DNA of 64,000 nucleotides. Source: Letharia columbiana. Taxonomy: Eukaryota > Ascomycota > Lecanoromycetes > Lecanorales > Parmeliaceae. The notes beneath the pieces were generated by a model. That model did no database searches. It was given only the letters and a program-made list of their open reading frames with translations, and was not told the origin of the DNA. How positions within the stretch are numbered: the first letter of the stretch is position 1; every line of letters starts with the position of its first letter. Below are positions 34,714 to 47,251 of this stretch, piece after piece. The position numbers were made by a program, and so were the translations under genes. Location of the stretch: the NCBI RefSeq assembly GCF_014066305.1, contig NW_023501067.1, positions 434,001 to 498,000 on the forward strand, read 5' to 3'.

Positions 34714-34965
34714 TGCGGAGATGGCAGAGCTTCGACTGACAGAGCTCAAGCAGATATCATGAAACCACACAGAAGGACCATCTTAGCGCGTCAAGCGCGT
34801 TAGCCACTAGAATCGCCCCAAGCCACATCCGCGGCACCCACACTGCCACATGGTCGTCGTGGGCAATTGGACGATGGCATCAGTTGTTCCACCTTCGAGT
34901 GGAGCATCTCTAGGATGCCCATCGTCCGTCATCAGCTTCCGGTGGACAACACAAACCACGAAATC
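34714..34965. promoter_or_regulatory. shared divergent promoter region, uL22m / MOT1
   Basis: Only 252 bp separate the inferred start codons of the two divergent genes, so their promoters must overlap. No clear TATA box is seen. Co-regulation is possible but not shown. Confidence 0.4.
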
Positions 34966-36520
34966 ATGTCTAGCACAGACGCCCCAGTATCAGCGCCCTC
35001 ACGGCGATCCCAACTCCTAACAACCCTGAGAGAGTCCTCCAGAAAAGCACAGGCAGACTTCTTCCAAATCCAGAGATACAACATAGAAACCTTCTACAAC
35101 CAGCCTCTCGCCGAGATCTCCGGCTCTTTCGGCGACATCGGCACTCTTCTCCCCATCCTCATCGCTCTGACGCAAATTGGGGCCATCTCCCTCTCCAGCA
35201 CGCTCGTCTTTAGCGGACTGGCCAACATTCTGACTGGCCTCGCCTTCGGCATTCCCTTGCCCGTGCAGCCCATGAAAGCGATCGCAGCCGTAGCTTTGGC
35301 ACAGGGTTTCAGCAAATCCGAGATAGCGAGTGCGGGCATCTTCGTTGCCGCGGCTATAGGATTCTTGAGTATTACGGGACTGATACATTGGTTTACCGAA
35401 AGAATACCTATCCCAGTGATCAAGGGGATACAAGTTGGTACCGGTCTATCCCTGATCATCTCCGCTGGGAATCTCTACCCCCATTTCGACCGCCTTCGGC
35501 ACCAACCCTCTCGTCCTTATCCTCGCCTTCTTAGGCTTGCTGGCCAGCTCAACATTCCGTCGCGTCCCCTATGCCCTCTTAATCCTCCTCGTCGGCATCA
35601 TATCCGTCATCAGCACCGATTGGCTCTACCCGGGATGGGGCGAAGATTTCCGACCCGACTTCAGTACTTGGCACCCGCACACATTCGTCCCGTCACCACG
35701 AGAGTTTGGGAAGGGCACTTTAGAAGCCGGCATCGGCCAGCTGCCTCTCACGACGCTCAACTCCGTCATAGCGGTTGCGTTCTTGGCTCAAGACATCCTA
35801 CCAAATGTGCGAACGCCCTCGACGACGAGCTTAGGCCTCAGCGTCATGGCCATCAACCTCGTCGGCTGCTGGTTCGGCGCCATGCCCGTCTGCCACGGCT
35901 CCGGTGGACTCGCGGCCCGTACGTACATTTCGGAGAAGATCCTTCCTATTTGATACTGAAATTGAGTCTCGAGTCTTATTTCGGGAGCAAATTGACCTGT
36001 TCTGCTCCCAAGACCTGTCTTGCAACTCAATTATCTATCTTGAAGAAACAATACTGACCCCGAAATGTGCGTAGAATACCGCTTCGGAGCTCGCTCAGGC
36101 GCTAGCATCATATTCCTCGGTTTGCTCAAACTCCTCCTCGGCCTCTTCGCCAGTAAGGTCGCTTTGGCAATTTTCAACGGTTTCCCCAATGTCCTTCTAT
36201 GCGTTCTAGTGATTGCAGCGGGACTAGAGCTAGTGGGTGTCGGAGAGAGTTTGAATACGGCTCGATCTAGGGATTTGAGTAACCTAGGGGAAGATGGTGG
36301 GAAAGGAGGGGAATTGACGGAGGAGGAAAGGAAGAGGCGGTGGGCGGTTATGTTCATGACTGTGGCGGGGATATTGGCATTCAAGAATGATGCTGTGGGG
36401 TTTTTAGCGGGGATGCTTTGCCATTGGAGTTTCAAAGCGCAGGATAGGTTGGAAGAGCGAAGGGCTGGAGAGGGACGAATAAGACTGGGAGAGGGAAGAG
36501 AAGGCGAGCGCAACGCTTGA
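34966..36520 (+). CDS. MOT1-type molybdate transporter, one +1 frame break
   Basis: Inferred exons 34966-35918 and 36075-36520 (156-nt intron), 465 aa when one base is discounted. It is a polytopic membrane protein. Family blocks: ISGSFGDIGTLLPILIAL, LPVQPMKAIAAVALAQGFS, IKGIQVGTGLSLIISAG, then LPLTTLNSVIAVAFLAQDIL, MPVCHGSGGLAA joined across the intron to QYRFGARSGASIIFLG, and a FKNDAVGFLAG helix. MOT1 proteins take up molybdate for molybdenum-cofactor enzymes such as nitrate reductase. The frame breaks at the CCCCC of 35478-35482; with four C's it continues into TAFGTNPLVLILAFLGLL. A start at 34915 is possible, but 34966 is followed by a more typical disordered N-terminus. Confidence 0.85.
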
Positions 36521-38686
36521 TATCTGTATGACGAGTTACGATGCCTATGTCTGGTGGGACAATCTAGACTGGATGATTTCATGACCGTTACATTCCTTGA
36601 TGGACACTCAAGTGCTATTGATCTTGCGGGCGGCGAGCGCATAGCTGATCCCTTTCATGATACTGAATCCCAGGACAAACCCTCTCAGACCACCAGAACC
36701 AAGGTCAGATCCTCTTCTCCGAACATCGGGACCAAAGCCAAATCCTCCTACACCGCCGAGGCCAAAGCCGGATTCTCCTCTATACTACTAAGACCATATT
36801 GATGAGTGATAGCGCGAGAAACTCTACGTACCCTCATAAAAAAGCGTAAGAAGTACAAGTCCGCGGCTGGAGTTTACGGGATACTTTAGGGAAACATCCG
36901 CCTACATACACACTCCAGCTCACAAACACACAGGTTACAAGACACCCCAAACCTGTCTTAGAAAACAGTCCTTGCCCGCCTAAACCCCCTTTTCCACCCA
37001 TCATGGCAGAACTCTGGATAAAATCAAGTGTGCAAGTGTGGCAAGGAAGAAACCAAGGTTCTTTTATCTCGTGTCAGAGATCCATATAAACGCTAATCGG
37101 ATAATTTGCATTGTTAGCCTTGATTGAAAAGGTCACCCGCGTGGGATCTCAGCCAACCACCAGCAGCACAGACATCGAACGGCCAGCGGGGTAGGATCGC
37201 AATCAGGTTTCATTGCCAATCGAGAAAGTGGATACTCCGTGGCTCAACACTGCCTGCGCTTCATAAGAGAGCCTCGTCGGATGAATCACTCAGCGGAAGG
37301 ATTGCGAGAAAGTGTAGCCTGAACATGTAAATATTGAAAGACTTGAAACATTCTTACGATTCAGCCGCTCATACTTCATAACGCGGTATCCCTTAACGCA
37401 TACTCCTGCCCTCACCTACGGCATCGTTATGCCCGTGCGTCACAATTCGGACTATAAAACTGACAAGATACTTTGAATCGGGTTGGACAATCTTCGGCTG
37501 TCCCGACACTGCAAAACCCGTACGTGAGTCCCAAAGTATTAGAGACGTTGAACATCATTCTCCGCCATCACGGTTCGGGGCTCTCGGGAAGTATGACTGG
37601 AGTGGGAGAGGATGGTCAAAGGATCATCATCGGTGCTTGATGAGTCTGGTTTTCATAGATTGGGTCCGAGGATATATCGTACTCGTTGATATATCTAGCG
37701 GAGACAGACCTCCATCGAAGATATAACAGAATGGGGCCGATAGAATAGCAGAGCTGTTCGATGGGTTCTAGATACATAGCGAATATTTTATCCATCGAAG
37801 TGATTCACAAAACGGTTTCGGATGGATTTATTATACGTAAACCATAGCTTCACACAACAATGCACCGTCAAGAACACTAGCACACACGTGCTTGGCGAAC
37901 TGGCTGTGGTATCGTTTGTATTAACGGCTCGATGCTACAAGTCCCAGTCGAGATTCCGCAGCAACAGACGCTCAAGGACGAAATGCCCATCTTGTCCCCA
38001 TTCCCATGAAGACCTCAGAGGTGGCAGATATAGTTCGGGGAGGATGTCACTTATTTGACCCATGGGGGCTATCGTATAAGGACTTTTTGGCCGTCAGGTA
38101 GACTTACGGGCTCATCAAAGATAGCAATACGGATTCTCAATACGTATTGCCGTCTCCGTGTCTCGCGAAGCCTGCTCCGTGTGCGGGAATCTCGTGCTGT
38201 AAGTTGGTGATTATAGACTACGGCGCAATGATTGCTTATTCCGCCGTTGTGCTATCGATCTCTAGACTGTTCTACGGTGGGAAAACTTTTGATTTTGACC
38301 TCCCCTGCATTCATGAATTTTGCTAGTTGCTCCATGCTCTTACGAAAGTCTTTGTTGATGTTCAAGCACGAGGCTCATTCGCGTGTGTTGAGTTGCAAAC
38401 GGTGATGTTTCTAGAGCCTTCTCATCGATGCGGGAAGTTGCATTCATGTCCACCATTGTCATAATACCCTTTTCCATTCAATGTAAAAGGGCTTTCTTTT
38501 TCAGAAATCACACTTCTCTTCATACAATCATTTTTGCATTCTGACCACTTCACGCTGAGGTTCTGTATTTGATTTCCAAACGCCACGCTGTACATGCACT
38601 GGGTATTGAATGCAAACATGATGCAAATTCGAATTTCTTAACACAAATACTAATGCTGTCATGACATGCGATGACGACCATCCCGA
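36521..38686. other. intergenic region
   Basis: About 2.2 kb between convergent genes (MOT1 and chitin synthase). No supported gene. A short Gly/Phe-rich minus-strand frame near 36600-36790 (GFGLGG, GFGFGPD) lacks a start codon context and is not called. Confidence 0.4.
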
Positions 38687-41648
38687 CTAGACTCCTCGGA
38701 ACTGTAACACGCGTATTAGCCATGACCATCAAAGACACTTTTGAGGAGGGGGGTTTAGGACTCACCAATCTCACAATCAAAAACCACACCGCCCCAATAA
38801 ACCTAAATAGGGACAACCCCGCCACACTCCACAGCACCACGGCCATATAAATCGTACTTCTCTGCGCCCCATCCGTCGTCTCCTTGCCCACCTTTACAGT
38901 CTCCAACCCACCGACCCCCAACACCACCGCAGCAAGCGCCAAATTACAAAACATCCAGCACAGCACAACCGCACTCCTGAATCCTTTGTAATAGTCCTCC
39001 TGGTGTTCCGCCTCGCTGACGACTTTGACCTCTTTGGCGGCCTTTGTAGCGAAAGTGCGCATTTCGGCGTCGTATTGGGCGTTCAGGTCGCCATCATCTT
39101 GCGGGATATTGACGTCGACTTTGCCGCCAGGTTTGAGGTTTGCGGAAGGGAGTTTTTCGGCTTTGTCGTCGCCTTTTGTGCCCCAGGTGATGTCGTGTGT
39201 GTTGCAGAAAGCGTAGACGTTAAGGATGTTAATATAGGTAGGGGTTAGAAGGAGGTACTGGATGAAGCAGGTGAAGAGATGCCAGGGGTCGAAGAAGAGG
39301 AAGGAGATGACGAAGTAGAGGATATAGGTTGAGAGGAGGGACACGATGAGTGTGAAGAAAAGCTGGTTGGCGAAGAGGTCCTTGACGGTGAAGCCTTTCT
39401 CTGCTGTTTGGATTTGGATAGAGCGAACAGTAATGAAGACAGAGGCGAATAACAGGTAAGCCATTATGCAGCACCAAAAATAGACCTGAGTCATGTAGAG
39501 CTTGTTAGAACCCTGGGGCCGGTTGCCGAGAGCCAGGACGAAGCAAGTGAGGAGGATGGCAAGGTACGCCCATTCGAAAACGATTCCAAGAATATGGCCT
39601 GCCGTGGAGAGAAGTTGTTTATCGCCAAGAGAGTTTGTAAGGATGTGGAAGACGAGGAAGAAATTGCCAATTGCGAACCATGCGAAGATCATGTTGATGG
39701 TCTGGTATGTGAACTCGATGAGGAACATTATCTTTCTGAAGAAGCTGTGATCCGTCCGTTGGATCTGGTAAAAATGTGCTAGGGCGTAGATTGCAGCGAA
39801 GAAACTGCCGTTCAACCATCTCCTTCGCTGCATGATGAATTCAGCCATGGCGTCTGGTACATCTGTTTCGCCCGTAGCTGATTTGACATATTGGAGAATC
39901 CATCGGCAATTCCGCTTCGCTACTAGCTCAAAGCACAAGATCCGGTCTTCGGCCAGGTACATGTTCGCTGTGAAGACACCAGCATTTGCACCGTGCATCT
40001 TCTCACCCTTGAAGTATTTCTCTAGGGGGCCTTGGCCGGTCTTGTCATTCTGCAGTGCTACATAGCGGTACGCAGAGAAAGCCCCAGGCAAGACAGAAAT
40101 AAACCCAAAAGCTGATTCGAGCGGCTTGTCCAGTATGTTGCTCATTTTGTACTCAAAATTCTGTGTGGCGACTAACGGGTTGAGGAGTTTCTTACCCCCA
40201 CTCAACATGACCTTGATTTCGCCACAGGCGCCAGCGCACATGGGCTCTAGATCGAAGGCTTTCCACAGTTGGTAGATAGAATCCTTTCCCGGCTTCGTTC
40301 CTGCATCCAAGAGAACGCAAATGTTGGGGTCCAGGACACGACCAAAGGCTTGGAAGAACCATCGATGCGAGTTGATTTTCTTTTGATTCTTTTCCTTCAA
40401 GCAAAATACCATTTGCACAGGTGTGGCTCCCCTAGGTTTGAGTTGGACGGTCTTGCCTTTCAGCTCTATACCCACCTGGGTGGTGTATTCGTAGATATGT
40501 GCTGTCACGTCCTTGCCGCTAACTTGTTGCTTGGCAATCCCATCTTGATACACACCAAGACCTGCTAGCACAGCTCTCGTCCGGGGGTTTATCTTCGCAC
40601 GTCCGTCGCTCACTACGCACACCACGATCTTCTTCCAGGCCTCTTTTCCCCATGTCTTGCTGTTCGTCCGTGAACACATGTGCTCGATGTTTTTGAACAC
40701 ACCGGTCATGGTTCTTGCAAATAAGAATTCATCTTCGTTGTACATAGTGACTACGATGAAAAGCTCCGTATGTCGGGGCTTTGCAAAAAGCCGCTGCCGC
40801 AGCGTAAATCTCGAGTCGTAGAACTCCGAAGGGTCACAGGTAGCTGCTGAGTATCGCATGTGTGTGAACTCGTCTCTTTCTGGGGGGCTCTGCATGCGGG
40901 ATTTGGCTCAACAGCTTGGGTGGTATAGGACAATCGAGGACAAGATTCCCGTTGAAGAGCTGAACTTCCTTCACAGTCTTCCATCGTCTGATTGGCGCGG
41001 GGGTGGGAGCTGGGCCCGGTTGAACACCATCGTAGGCGCTTTTTAGACCAGGTCCAGGGGAGTGCGGGTTTGGCCCGTATGGGTTATCGGGCTGCAATAT
41101 GGGCTGATGGTCATTATCATCGTAGTATTGTGCCTGATCTTGTGGGTGGGGCTCATACGGCTCCGTAAAGTACTGGTCGTGGTGGTCTTCTGGAGAGATG
41201 GCATATTCGCTTCCCCCATAACCATAGTCATGAGCTGAAACTGGATTCTGCGCTTCATACTGCTCATTGTGGTTGTATGAGTTCCCGATGTTCTGGACAG
41301 AGTAGGTAGGCTGCGCCGCCAACCTGTCGCCCTGCCCCATCTGCATCTGTATTGGGGTCTGTTGCGGTCTGTATGGTCCGTCTTCTAGCTGATAGCCATG
41401 GAGGGGCTGTCCTGGAGAAGGCGTCCGACCAGCATGGCGAGGATCCATGGGGTGATCGCCGTACTCTTCGTCTTCTGGGTTTTGATTAAAGGGGTCTGTT
41501 GGGTTTCAAGGATCAGCGTGTGAGGGTTGGAGGTATGTAGTATGTGAAAAGAGCAGCAAGCTGTGGGCGCGCGAGCATATGTAGTCTATTCGAACAAAGA
41601 ATTCCGAGAGTAGAATGGAAGAGGAGTACCTAGGCGATTGTATGACAT
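38687..41648 (-). CDS. class I chitin synthase, one +1 frame break
   Basis: Inferred exons 41648-41630 (19 nt, MSYNRL), 41495-38766 and 38701-38687 (15 nt, FRGV and stop); 920 aa when one base is discounted, the usual size. The disordered Gln/Pro/Tyr-rich N-terminus is followed by [19 protein letters not shown] and the glycosyltransferase core with [22 protein letters not shown] and the QRRRW product-binding motif. At least six C-terminal membrane helices follow. It makes cell-wall chitin at the plasma membrane. The two longest frames meet at a G6 run (plus strand, 40882-40887): one ends ...LLSQIPHAE, the other resumes [19 protein letters not shown]. Five G's restore one frame. The tiny first and last exons match the usual MAYNRL-type start and FRGV end of this class. 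Divergent from the phosphatase gene. Confidence 0.93.
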
Positions 41649-42341
41649 GTCGGGCGGCTGTCACAATAAGACTGGGGTCAAGTAGCCGAGGAATGACGGA
41701 GCACAAGGCGACAAGAAAGTGACAAAGGGCAATGAAACCAAGCCAAGAGGCTCCGGCGTTTCTTCCACGTATGACGCAGCGAGAAAAGATCTTTGTTAGC
41801 GGTATATGATTGTTCGGTGCAAAGGACAATGGCAAATGGCAAGGCTGCTTCGCAAGCGGGTAAACACAATGCGCGCCACGTCTGACTTGGAGATTATCTG
41901 TAGCGTCTCAAGTCACTGTAGGTATGTCTGCGTTTGGTGAATAGGCAACAGCAACGATGGAGCCTTGCCGTTTCGAAAGGACGTTGAAACGATCATTGTG
42001 AAGGTGGACATTGGAGGTTCGAGGGTTCTCCGTAAATAGAGACACCTGCCACCCCTGCCGTCGATCACGGATTCTCTCAGCCACAAGCGACACGAAAGTT
42101 CGAAACACTACAGTAGTCCGTTCGATATTAATACTTACGGAACACGCCAAGAGCTCGGTCCGCATCCGAGACATCCCACCAATCCCCCACTACCCAAGAG
42201 GCTCAACCATCACAATGTTGGCTATGCGCCAGCCAACCTCCCAACATATCTGCTTTGAAAGTGTAACTGGCTTTTCATAAGTACACTTCTCCACCATGAA
42301 GAAATCTACAACGTAAAGCAATCCATCCAGAGAGAGTAAGC

Positions 42342-43030
42342 ATGGCAGCCCTTCGCAACCTGTCAACCGACTCCCTATTGAATCACATGGTCCATACCCC
42401 GAAGAAGCACGGGGTATCTGCCGATGGAACGATTGCGAAGACTTCTACCGCGTCTTCACGGCCTATCTCGGTCCTCTTCGTCTGTCTGGGCAATATCTGC
42501 CGCTCTCCCATGGCCGAAGCAGTATTCCGATCCATCACAGCTTCAGACCAACGTCTTGGTCAGATAGATTCTTGCGGTACTGGAGCCTATCGTACGTACA
42601 ACTACGGGTGACTCGGAACCTTTTCTTGCCGGATCGATGCTGACTCCAAAATTTCGCAGACGAGGGCCACTCTCCAGACCCACGAACTATGAGCACGCTC
42701 CAGGACAATGGCATTGTGGACTACGAGCATTCGGCACGCAAGATACAAGTGGCAGATTTCGATACCTTTGACTACATACTGGCAATGGATAACGAAAATG
42801 CGCATGATCTGATGCGATTGAAGACACGGGTGATTAAGAACAAACATGCCGGATTGAACAAGGACAAGCTGTCGGCGAAGGTGATGCTGTTTGGGGACTT
42901 TGGAGGAAAGAAAGGAGAACAAGTTGCCGATCCTTACTACGGGGAGAGGAACGGCTTCGCCGATGCATATGAGCAGATGGTTAGGTTTTCAAACGGATTC
43001 GTTGCACAGGTCCTGGATGCGCCTAAATGA
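42342..43030 (+). CDS. low-molecular-weight protein-tyrosine phosphatase
   Basis: Inferred exons 42342-42591 and 42660-43030 (68-nt intron), 206 aa. It has the family's catalytic P-loop C-x5-R as CLGNICRS (Cys48, Arg54), and the general-acid Asp in the late DPYYG motif. The conserved SCGTGAYHEGHSPDPR segment is restored across the intron. An extra 40-residue N-terminal leader with Ser/Thr and a few basic residues is longer than in many LMW-PTPs and might direct it to an organelle. It dephosphorylates phosphotyrosine in the cytosol in most fungi. It lies 693 bp from, and divergent to, the chitin synthase. Confidence 0.92.
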
Positions 43031-43337
43031 GACGCTGCATAATCCTTAGCCAGAGGGGCATCTCATTGGTTCCGATAGAAGGATGATGGGGGTTTAGAAA
43101 GACGAAACAATTCATGGCTCACGCCATCCATCCATACATTTTCATGGCACTGCGGATCCTTTCTGTTACCCTGCATTTGGTTACCACGGCTCGGGTTCAA
43201 TTCATGCATGCGGTCCCACCTCCTTTGGACAGTTTTTCTGCTGATGAAGAATGCTGGCGAGGATTTGAAAGTTCAATGAAGACGACTGCGATCCCCACGG
43301 GAATGATTTTCAGCGACAAATTAAGGGCCCACTCGCT

Positions 43338-43867
43338 TCATCGGTAGACAAAGTTGAACGTCGCCAGAGCCAGGGCAGACCACATCTGGATCTGATCTTT
43401 CTCGGATTCCCTGAGTTTGGGAAAATGGTGGCGGTAGAGGTCGCTCAACAACGGGCGCTTCAGCTCTGTCTCGTCCAGAAAGAGGACCTGCCGTTGAAGA
43501 ATGCCAAGGTCTTGTGGTCGCTGGACAGACCTTCCTCGATTGTTAAAAAAGTCTGAACATGTGGAACACCGCTGCAAGCAAGGCCAGGAGTCGCTGGCGA
43601 ATACGGCTTCGGACAGGAGTACAAACTGCGCGAGATCGGCAGTATGGAGCCAGTCCATATAGCTCCCCTGTCCTTCTTCCTAGCGGTCGAACCCAAAGCT
43701 GTGTAGGGTCTCGCAGTCATTGTTCTGAGCAAGTTTCCCGGGGAAAGGCCCCCGAAGAGCATCCTCGTCAGGGACGAGTCGAAGACGTGCCATATACCAT
43801 ATGCCTCTTCCCAACGTAGATGAGTGGCTATCAATGTTCTAATGAGCTCGTCAAAACACGCCATCAA
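43338..43867 (-). CDS. possible unrecognised minus-strand gene
   Basis: Two overlapping minus frames carry protein-like text. One (from 43867) begins MMACFDELIRTLIATHLRWE and stays plausible to FGGLSPGNLL. The other ends with ILQRQVLFLDETELKRPLLS, then SEKDQIQMWSALALATFNFV, and stops at 43338. An intron between about 43740 and 43670 could join them, but I found no donor with a matching phase, so the structure is unresolved. No family recognised. Confidence 0.25.
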
Positions 43868-44804
43868 CCAACCTTGCGAAAAGCATCAAACAAGCCCCCC
43901 CAAAAAGACCGCCCTCGCAACCCCAACCTCCCCCAACCTCACCCTTCGAGCCACACACGTGCCGTGCCCTATCAACCCCGTCATCCCACATCTCCGCTCT
44001 ACTTTCCAAGCTCGAGACATCCCCGTACCCTTTTCCCCAACCCTCGCCCAGCCAATAAGAAACATTTGAAAAACCCCAGGCCAGAAAACCCTGCATGCGG
44101 AAGCGACACAACCGCGCGGACTGCCGGCTCCAAGCGACAGATCGCGCGCGAAGGGTTGGATCGAGCGCAGGCTTGGGGCGTGCAACCCCTCTTCAAGGCT
44201 TTCTGCGCCGACGAGATTGCCCCCGTGGACGATGAGAAGGTCGAGGGTTTTGTTGATGATGGGATCATGGTGCGGGAAGGAGTGACAGCTTCCTACAGTG
44301 CAGTTGATCATTTTTTTCTTGCGATAGTTTCATCAGAACATGCTTCACTTGTTGAGAGGATGTAGCAGCAAAATTTGTGCGTGGAGGGCGAGATGTTCTG
44401 AACGGAATCGATTGAAGTCCTAATCTTCCATTCCCACTATCCTAAAGTCTAAGGCACCTTTCTGTCCAACATGTCCCTCTCCACCATTAAAACCTTGCAC
44501 GCTACGGTACAGCTACAGCGCTTCTGTGTGTTTGCCGCCCCCCTGACCTCCATCTCGCGGACTCGTGGCCCCGAAACGCTAGCACTGCTACAGATTCATC
44601 GAAGTTTGTACTTCACCACCAAAAAAGGCTGTCCTGGCACACGTGGGATCTAGGAAGATACCACTCGGTCCCAACTTGAAAGGTCAACGAGCACTCCAGG
44701 CTAGTGCAGGGCTTTCGCGATATTGACCCGTCTCTCGTAGCTCTCTGGGTTCCCGCACGGTGTCGCGTCTTCTGGCTTGCATCCCTATCAAGATGCTCTG
44801 ATGT
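43868..44804. other. gene-poor region next to transposon fragment
   Basis: C-rich sequence near 43890-44060 creates long low-complexity frames on both strands. No start context, domain or splice pattern supports a gene. Confidence 0.4.
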
Positions 44805-45600
44805 TTAATCCGTGTAGCCTTCCAATGCATTAGCTATCCCATACGTGATGCCATGAGTTAGTGTTCTCTTTAGGTAACGGATGACTCGTTTGACGGCTGC
44901 AATGTGCTTCGAATTGAGGTTGTGATTGTATCGTGAAAGAATTGTGACGGCAAAACAGATATCCGGGCGAGTCTGAATCATGGGGTACATTATCGATCCC
45001 ACCATTCGGTACTCCTGAATAACTTCTGGTTTGGCCTTGTCGACTAGTTCCTCCTGTAGCTGAGAGCCTGAGTGCCTACTACCATTGGTGTAGGCGCAGG
45101 TGCACAGTCAGTCATGTTGAAACGTGCAAGTACCTTCTTTAGGTACGTCGTTTGGGTGATCCGAACGGTTCTCTCCTTGCGATTTCTCTGAATTTCCATA
45201 CCCAAATAGTATGAGCGTGGACCGAGATCGGTCATGGCGAATCGCTTGTGGAGGTCTTGTTTGAGTTCCGATATTTGTTTTGATCCCTTTGGACCATAGA
45301 TGTGGATATCGTCCACATACACACTAACGTAAACAGCTTCTCTTTGCCGTCGCCCTCGTTCTCCGTAAAAACCCCGAGGCCTGCGCGATGGATGTTCGCA
45401 GCCTGCAAGAAGCGCCCTTGTGTGAGCCTTTGGGCGACTGTCAACTCCACGTCAGCATGAGCCAATTCCTTACCTTCTTCGTAGTGGGACTTACATCATC
45501 AACGGGTTCCGGAGTCTCGAATGGCGTAGAAGGGGCTGGTACATGTTGCGGAGGTTTGTGTTGTGGGCGTTGATCTGAGGCACCCACTGGGGCCTGAGAG
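44805..45600 (-). mobile_element. Copia-type LTR retrotransposon fragment (reverse transcriptase to RNase H start)
   Basis: On the minus strand, a YVDD-box frame (45322-45044) carries the reverse-transcriptase palm with the downstream DLGPRSYYLGMEI and FNMTDCAPAPTPM landmarks. The next frame (45005-44805) has TRPDICFAV and AVKRVIRYLK, then ends abruptly at the start of RNase H. Frames are shifted between these blocks and the upstream part is broken, so the copy is inactive. Gag, protease and integrase are not visible here, so it is a 3'-biased fragment without clear LTRs. Confidence 0.85.
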
Positions 45601-45639
45601 AGCACTACTGGCCGGCAAGGATCCCTGGCTGGAATACCG

Positions 45640-46780
45640 ACCGAGGCAGAAGCTCACTGACGCATAGGGGCTGCGTGCTTGGTGTATGTTTTTATATTTA
45701 GCGGTGTAGACACCACTGTGTTGTGCATTTGCGTTGCCGTTATAATGGAACGCACCGGAATGAAATATGACAGTGAAAGATATTGTGGAGGAGGTGGATA
45801 TATAGACACAAAAGCACAGGAAAAGTATGGCAGTGATATGTAGGAGAGAATGTAGAGAAAAAAGCACTGGAATAAAGTATAACAATGATATATAGGGGGA
45901 AAATATATCGATACAAAAGCATCTATGATATTGTAACAGTGTTGAATGAAATATGAATGTGGTGGTAAGAGTTGCGGTATTTATACACTGTGAAGCCCAT
46001 GCCAAGGCGCGCTAGGCCTCATCGGCCCGACTACCGGTGTGTGTTAAGAATCCACCCTGTGTCAGATCTCAAACGGACAAAAAGAATCATGATCACGCAA
46101 CGGATTCACAAGACCCAAACAATGTGAATTCGAGCTTCATGAATTAACTGAACACATACTATGGGAACTGCACGATGTGAATTTCGAAGACAATCATTTA
46201 CCTTTGCCACCTCGGGCGCAAGTGAATACCTTACTGTCCGACCGATCTTAGCGCCGGGCGATCTTCTCCAAAGCAGTCCAACGGCCAGCCATAACACTTG
46301 CTCCTGCCCAGGCTCACAGGTGTGTGTGTGTGTGATTCCTACATCGGGGGACGCCCCTCCAGCCATATTCTATAGGTCTAGAGTTCCCAGTCGGCCTTTC
46401 GGCCGTGTCCGGTCTTTACGTACAATGTGATATCTAGAGTACCCCCTGGAATCAGGCTCACGGGTGATGTCCGCCTTTATTGAAACAGTCTCAATAGCCG
46501 AATGGTTGGCTGAAAGTCCCCGTGTCCGGACGTGCCAGAAGCTGTTCCCCCTGCACCCCTTAAAGGCTGCCTAACTTCGCCTTCATGCTCCCAAGAGTGG
46601 GTCTAGTGTGGCTTGGCACTACCTACATACCTGTAGGTAGTCAGCCTTCACAACATCCTTAGACCTTCATGGCTGTTACTGTGAATCATACTATTCAGAC
46701 CGTGTTCCAGTTCAAAATAAAAGGATTCAACGCAATTGTTCGGAAAATCTATCGAACAGGTTCAATCTTCTCTAACACCG
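45640..46780. other. AT-richer flank, possible LTR or element remnants
   Basis: From about 45750 to 45960 there are imperfectly repeated phrases (ATATAGACACAAAAGCA, GTATGGCAGTGATAT, GAATGAAATATGA) spaced 60-80 bp apart. A GT microsatellite lies near 46320. No coding region is supported. Its position behind the Copia fragment suggests element-derived sequence, but I could not define LTR ends. Confidence 0.35.
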
Positions 46781-46829
46781 CGCCTGAATTATAGAATTTC
46801 AACAATGACTTACCTTGCAGATCGACGAA

Positions 46830-47251
46830 CCTTTTGAGAAAACTTCGTGAACAGAGTCACTTTTTTATGGAGGGCGAAACTTTTGGGGGCGAAAACCTTT
46901 AATGAAAATGAATGAGTTCTATATAGCGTCAGAATAAAGTGATTGTCTTCACCGACTTTTTCTAGAGGACGAAAGTTAATAGTGACACTTCAAAAGTTCT
47001 ATGAATTAGACGCGGTGTTAGAAGATATTATTTTATCTACAATACGAGATTTAGTATTTCATACGTTGAATTCTCTTTATTTAATATCCTCTACTAGAAA
47101 GACTTATAGTATTCTACGGAGTATCTATAAAAATATATATAACCAAAACGAAAGAGAGCGTTCTCCTACTACGAATCCGAGCTCTCTCTACGCACGACTT
47201 TTGCTATATAAATATTCTCTGACTATAGCCGAGAGAAAATCAACAAGCTAG
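46830..47251. other. AT-rich block with sharp right edge
   Basis: A stretch markedly richer in A and T than its surroundings, with many TATATA-like words. It ends abruptly near 47250 where GC-rich, coding-like sequence begins. Its composition is what repeat-induced point mutation leaves in ascomycete repeats; that cause is inferred, and no homologous repeat copy is present to compare. Confidence 0.5.

Noticed and set aside
36590..36790. Gly/Phe-rich minus-strand frame (GFGLGG, GFGFGPD)
   Set aside because: Stop immediately upstream, no ATG before the repeat and no flanking exon found.
45499..46005. Hydrophobic 168-codon minus frame upstream of the Copia fragment
   Set aside because: Translation of an AT-rich imperfect repeat; no start context or family feature, so not called a membrane protein.
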